Assembly (NCBI GenBank): GCA_945877425.1
Contig: CAMCRZ010000002.1
Location: 62,001-126,000, forward strand
Reading direction: 5' to 3'
DNA length: 64,000 bases
Origin: an uncultured Treponema sp.
Lineage (GTDB): Bacteria; Spirochaetota; Spirochaetia; Treponematales; Treponemataceae
Positions within the stretch are counted from its first letter, which is position 1; each line of letters begins with the position of its first letter. This document shows positions 61,378-64,000 of the stretch, one piece after another. Both the position numbers and the translations under genes were made by a program. The notes beneath the pieces were generated by a model. The model was given only the letters and a program-made list of their open reading frames with translations. It was not told the DNA's origin and searched no databases.

Positions 61378-61932
61378 GTGGCAGTAAGCGGAATCAGCAA
61401 TACAAATATTACGGGAACATTAGGCGGAATTTCATCTGCATTCAATACTTCAAAAGTTGAATCTGACAGAAATAAATTCCAGCAGCTTTTAGAGGAAATG
61501 TCTCAGTCAAAAAGTGATTCTGATAAAACTGTAAGCGGTGTTTCTTCCAGCCAGATTTCAAAAGGCAGCAGGTTAAACGGCGATTACACAAAAGGATTTT
61601 ACGGAACATTTACAAGCGAAGCAGACAAACACGCTGCACCGCAAGGCTTTGCTGTAAATGCAAAAAGTGCTGACGGTAAAAAAATCACAATAGACAAAAC
61701 ATCAGATTTGTATGCACAGTCAATGGAAATGGAAAACTATCTCATTAAAACAATGATTTCTTCCATGAGAAAAACTATCGTGCACTCGGAACTTTTCGGT
61801 TCTGAAAATTCTTACGCCCGCAATATGTACGAAGACATGATGTACGACAATGTTGCAGAAGCCTTTACTAAAAATTCTCATTTAGGTCTTGCAGATCAAA
61901 TTTACATTGAACTTTCACAAAAACAGTCATAA
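61378..61932 (+). CDS. Rod-binding protein (FlgJ N-terminal-like)
   Basis: 184 residues from a GTG start with GGGAGA upstream. The C-terminal half (about 110-180, MENYLIKTMISSMRKTI, NMYEDMMYDNVAEAFTKNSHLGLADQIYIEL) is the FlgJ rod-capping domain. The peptidoglycan-hydrolase domain of enteric FlgJ is absent, which is usual for spirochaetes. It follows flgG after 49 bp. Confidence 0.8.
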   Translation: MAVSGISNTNITGTLGGISSAFNTSKVESDRNKFQQLLEEMSQSKSDSDKTVSGVSSSQISKGSRLNGDYTKGFYGTFTSEADKHAAPQGFAVNAKSADGKKITIDKTSDLYAQSMEMENYLIKTMISSMRKTIVHSELFGSENSYARNMYEDMMYDNVAEAFTKNSHLGLADQIYIELSQKQS

Positions 61933-61952
61933 TCTAACATAAATTCCTCTGA

Positions 61953-61981
61953 TTGTAACATTCATCATTTTAATGTAAAAT
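61953..61981 (+). promoter_or_regulatory. Promoter of murC, leaderless type
   Basis: TTGTAA (61953-61958), 17-nt spacer, TAAAAT (61976-61981), then 6 nt to the ATG at 61988. No Shine-Dalgarno is present. Confidence 0.65.
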
Positions 61982-61987
61982 GTTTCC

Positions 61988-63496
61988 ATGAGCTTAAAAG
62001 TAAAACTGCCTGAAAATTTAAATGGCGTAAAAATACATTTTGTAGGTATAAAGGGAACAGGAATGGCTGCTCTTGTTGAAATCTTAAATGCAAGAGGAGC
62101 TTTTATTACAGGAAGTGATGTTGGCGAAAGGTTTTATACAGACGAAATCCTTGAAAAGCTGAATATAAAAGTTCTTCCGTTTAGTTTGGAAAACGTTACT
62201 AAAGAAACTCAGTTTGTAATCTATTCTTCAGCCTATAATCCGGAAAAAAATCCTGACTTAATTCAGGCGGCAAAACTTAACGTTCCTGTCATGCTTTACA
62301 GTGAAGCTTTAGGCGCAATAAGTGAAACTTGCTATAGTGCAGGCATTTGCGGCGTTCACGGTAAAACTACAACTACAGGACTTACAGGCACCTTGCTTAA
62401 GGAAGTAAATCTTCCATGCCAGACACTTGCAGGAAGCATAATATCTTCTTTCGGAAATTCCTGTACAATGACAAGCGAAAGCTTAAAAAACAAAAGTGAA
62501 GGGCAGAAGTATTTTGTTGCAGAAACCTGCGAATATCAGCGTCACTTTATGGCGTTTTGTCCGAAAAAAATAATTCTTACGGCAGTTGAAAGCGATCATC
62601 AGGATTATTATCCTACTTTTAAAGACATTCAGAATGCTTTTGTAGATTATATATGCAGGCTTCCGGAAAAAGGCCAGCTTATTTATTGTGCTGATGAAAA
62701 AGGCGCTGCTGAAACTGCAGAAATTGCAAAAACAAAAAGACCTGATATTGAGCTTGTTCCATACGGCGAAAATGCAGACGGCAGTTACAGGCTTACATTT
62801 GGAAAAGTTCAGCAGGGAAAGCATTATTTTAAGCTTGACGGATTTGGCGAACTGGCAGTCTGTGTTCCAGGTGATCACAATGTACGTAATGCAGCTGCAG
62901 CAGTTGCTTTAACAGCAGAACTTTTAAAAACAGACGGAAAAAATCCTCTTGATTACATTGAAAAAATTAAGTTAGGACTTGAAAAGTTTACAGGCGGAAA
63001 AAGAAGAAGTGAAATCATCGGGAAAGCAAAAACTCCTTCCGGCAAAGAAGTTATTTTTATTGATGATTACGGCCATCATCCTACAGCTATAGAAACAACA
63101 TTAAAAGGTTACCGTGAGTTTTACAGAAATCACAAAATTATAGTTGATTTTATGAGCCACACTTATACAAGAACAGCCGCCTTGCTGGAAGAATTTGCTT
63201 CAAGTTTTTCCAGTGCTGATGTTGTCATCATAAACAAGATTTACGCCAGTGCCAGGGAAAATGCTCAGAATGCAGAAGTTACAGGAAAAATTCTTGCACA
63301 AAAAGCTTCCCGTTACCATAAAAACGTTCATTATGCAGAAGAATTTACTCAGGCAGCAGAACTTGGGTACAGATTGCTTTGCGAGCCTTTGGAAAAAGAG
63401 TACAGTGACGGATACATTTTTGTAACTATGGGCGCAGGTGATAACTGGAAAGCAGGAGTTCAGCTTATTTCCATGTTAAATAAATCAAATAAGTAA
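61988..63496 (+). CDS. murC: UDP-N-acetylmuramate--L-alanine ligase
   Basis: 502 residues. The N-terminal HFVGIKGTGMAALVEIL and P-loop GVHGKTTTTGLTG (about residues 117-129) are Mur-ligase motifs; DDYGHHPTAIETTLKGYR and FMSHTYTRTA are MurC-specific; MGAGDNWK is near the end. The usual EADESD block is replaced by AETCEYQRHF, a divergent form. It adds L-Ala to UDP-MurNAc. Mpl is a less likely alternative. The predicted transcript is leaderless. Confidence 0.85.
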   Translation: MSLKVKLPENLNGVKIHFVGIKGTGMAALVEILNARGAFITGSDVGERFYTDEILEKLNIKVLPFSLENVTKETQFVIYSSAYNPEKNPDLIQAAKLNVPVMLYSEALGAISETCYSAGICGVHGKTTTTGLTGTLLKEVNLPCQTLAGSIISSFGNSCTMTSESLKNKSEGQKYFVAETCEYQRHFMAFCPKKIILTAVESDHQDYYPTFKDIQNAFVDYICRLPEKGQLIYCADEKGAAETAEIAKTKRPDIELVPYGENADGSYRLTFGKVQQGKHYFKLDGFGELAVCVPGDHNVRNAAAAVALTAELLKTDGKNPLDYIEKIKLGLEKFTGGKRRSEIIGKAKTPSGKEVIFIDDYGHHPTAIETTLKGYREFYRNHKIIVDFMSHTYTRTAALLEEFASSFSSADVVIINKIYASARENAQNAEVTGKILAQKASRYHKNVHYAEEFTQAAELGYRLLCEPLEKEYSDGYIFVTMGAGDNWKAGVQLISMLNKSNK

Positions 63497-63517
63497 AGTA
63501 TAGGAAAAGGTGATTTT

Positions 63518-64000
63518 ATGAACAGCATGACAGGATATGCATACAATGAATCAGTTATTGACGGAACACAAATCAGTGTAGAAATAAGAAGCGTAAACAG
63601 CCGGTTTCTTGATTTGAATATATATATTCCTTCGTATCTGAATCCTCTGGAAAGCAAAATCCGTAAAATTGTCAGCGAAAAAATTATTCGTGGAAAAGTT
63701 GATTTAAGTATCAGAATAAAGGATACAAATTCTACAGCCCAGGTTACAACGGATACAAATCTGGCAAAGCTTTATTATGATGCATTTAAAAGTATTTGCG
63801 AAAAACTTAATCTTCCGGAAAGTGACATTCCACTGTCTTTAATTGTTTCTCAGGAAGGAGTTCTTTCCGTTAACCAGCAGTATGACGCAGAAGCTTATTG
63901 GGAAAAAATAAGTGTTGTCTTTAACAATGCTTTCAATCAGTTTATTACAGACCGTAAGCGTGAAGGGGAAAATCTTAAGCAGGACTTGCTTTTAAAGCTT
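63518..64000 (+). CDS. YicC/YloC-family endoribonuclease, N-terminal part (runs off the window)
   Basis: The first 161 codons are visible. They start MNSMTGYAYNESVIDGTQISVEIRSVNSRFLDL; MTGY and SVNSRFLD are hallmarks of the YicC family, together with SKIRKIVSEKIIRGKVDLSI. Members are endoribonucleases linked to stationary phase in E. coli. AGGAAAAGG precedes the ATG, 22 bp after murC. Confidence 0.88.
   Translation, partial: MNSMTGYAYNESVIDGTQISVEIRSVNSRFLDLNIYIPSYLNPLESKIRKIVSEKIIRGKVDLSIRIKDTNSTAQVTTDTNLAKLYYDAFKSICEKLNLPESDIPLSLIVSQEGVLSVNQQYDAEAYWEKISVVFNNAFNQFITDRKREGENLKQDLLLKL

Overview
The window is low-GC bacterial chromosome that most likely comes from a Treponema-like spirochaete. 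The evidence is gene order and style. There is an rpsB-tsf-frr-uppS-cdsA-dxr block, a murG-cvpA-holB-NtrB/NtrC block, a flgF/flgG/rod-binding block ahead of murC and yicC, several lipoproteins with short spirochaete-type lipoboxes, and a sigma28-type flagellar promoter. No rRNA, transposase, integrase, phage gene or CRISPR array was seen. The content is almost entirely core chromosome.

Layout. 1-5006 (minus): dxr (partial), cdsA, uppS, frr, tsf, rpsB and maf, i.e. isoprenoid, phospholipid and translation genes; rpsB is preceded by a structured leader and pyrH is missing from the block. 5052-9450: tRNA-Arg, two exported proteins, coaD, rpmF-acpP, rnc, dCMP deaminase and tRNA-Gly. 9592-16934: a self-contained efflux locus with a regulator carrying two TetR-type HTH domains, a 20-bp perfect palindrome at its promoter, then tolC-like, adaptor and RND pump genes and a small PII-like protein. 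16935-17445: an unusual intergenic stretch with two abutting palindromes and a 23-codon ORF. 17446-28916: larC, thrC, a CPBP protease, a PilZ protein, a repeat protein, a ComEC channel, ksgA, yggS and two RluA-family pseudouridine synthases. 28923-34795: tRNA-Leu, a zinc-ribbon protein, an exported protein, mfd and a cytidylate-kinase-like gene.

34853-43085 (minus): leuD, leuC, a D-2-hydroxyacid dehydrogenase, a cysteine-less HMA-like peptide, rlmN, a TPR protein, a small conserved protein, rsmD and an exported ankyrin protein. 43159-46553 (plus): rpsF-ssb-rpsR-rplI-dnaB. 46661-48878 (minus): a probable outer-membrane protein, a conserved protein resembling DUF5718, and tRNA-Phe. 48879-49704: about 0.8 kb without a credible gene, visibly richer in G+C than its surroundings and built from reshuffled short repeats with a nested RNA-like fold; this is the best candidate for something undescribed. 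49705-55634 (plus): murG, cvpA, holB, an NtrB/NtrC-type two-component pair and a J-domain protein. 55749-59434 (minus): glgC and an SBP-GGDEF-EAL protein. 59564-64000 (plus): sigma28 promoter, flgF, flgG, rod-binding protein, murC and yicC (partial).

Recurring themes. Cyclic-di-GMP signalling is represented by the EAL protein and the PilZ protein. Cell-envelope synthesis is represented by uppS, cdsA, murG, murC and the RND efflux locus. Several genes have a -10 box only 6-7 nt from the start codon and no Shine-Dalgarno, which points to leaderless transcripts. All statements rest on reading the sequence and on family knowledge; no database search was run.
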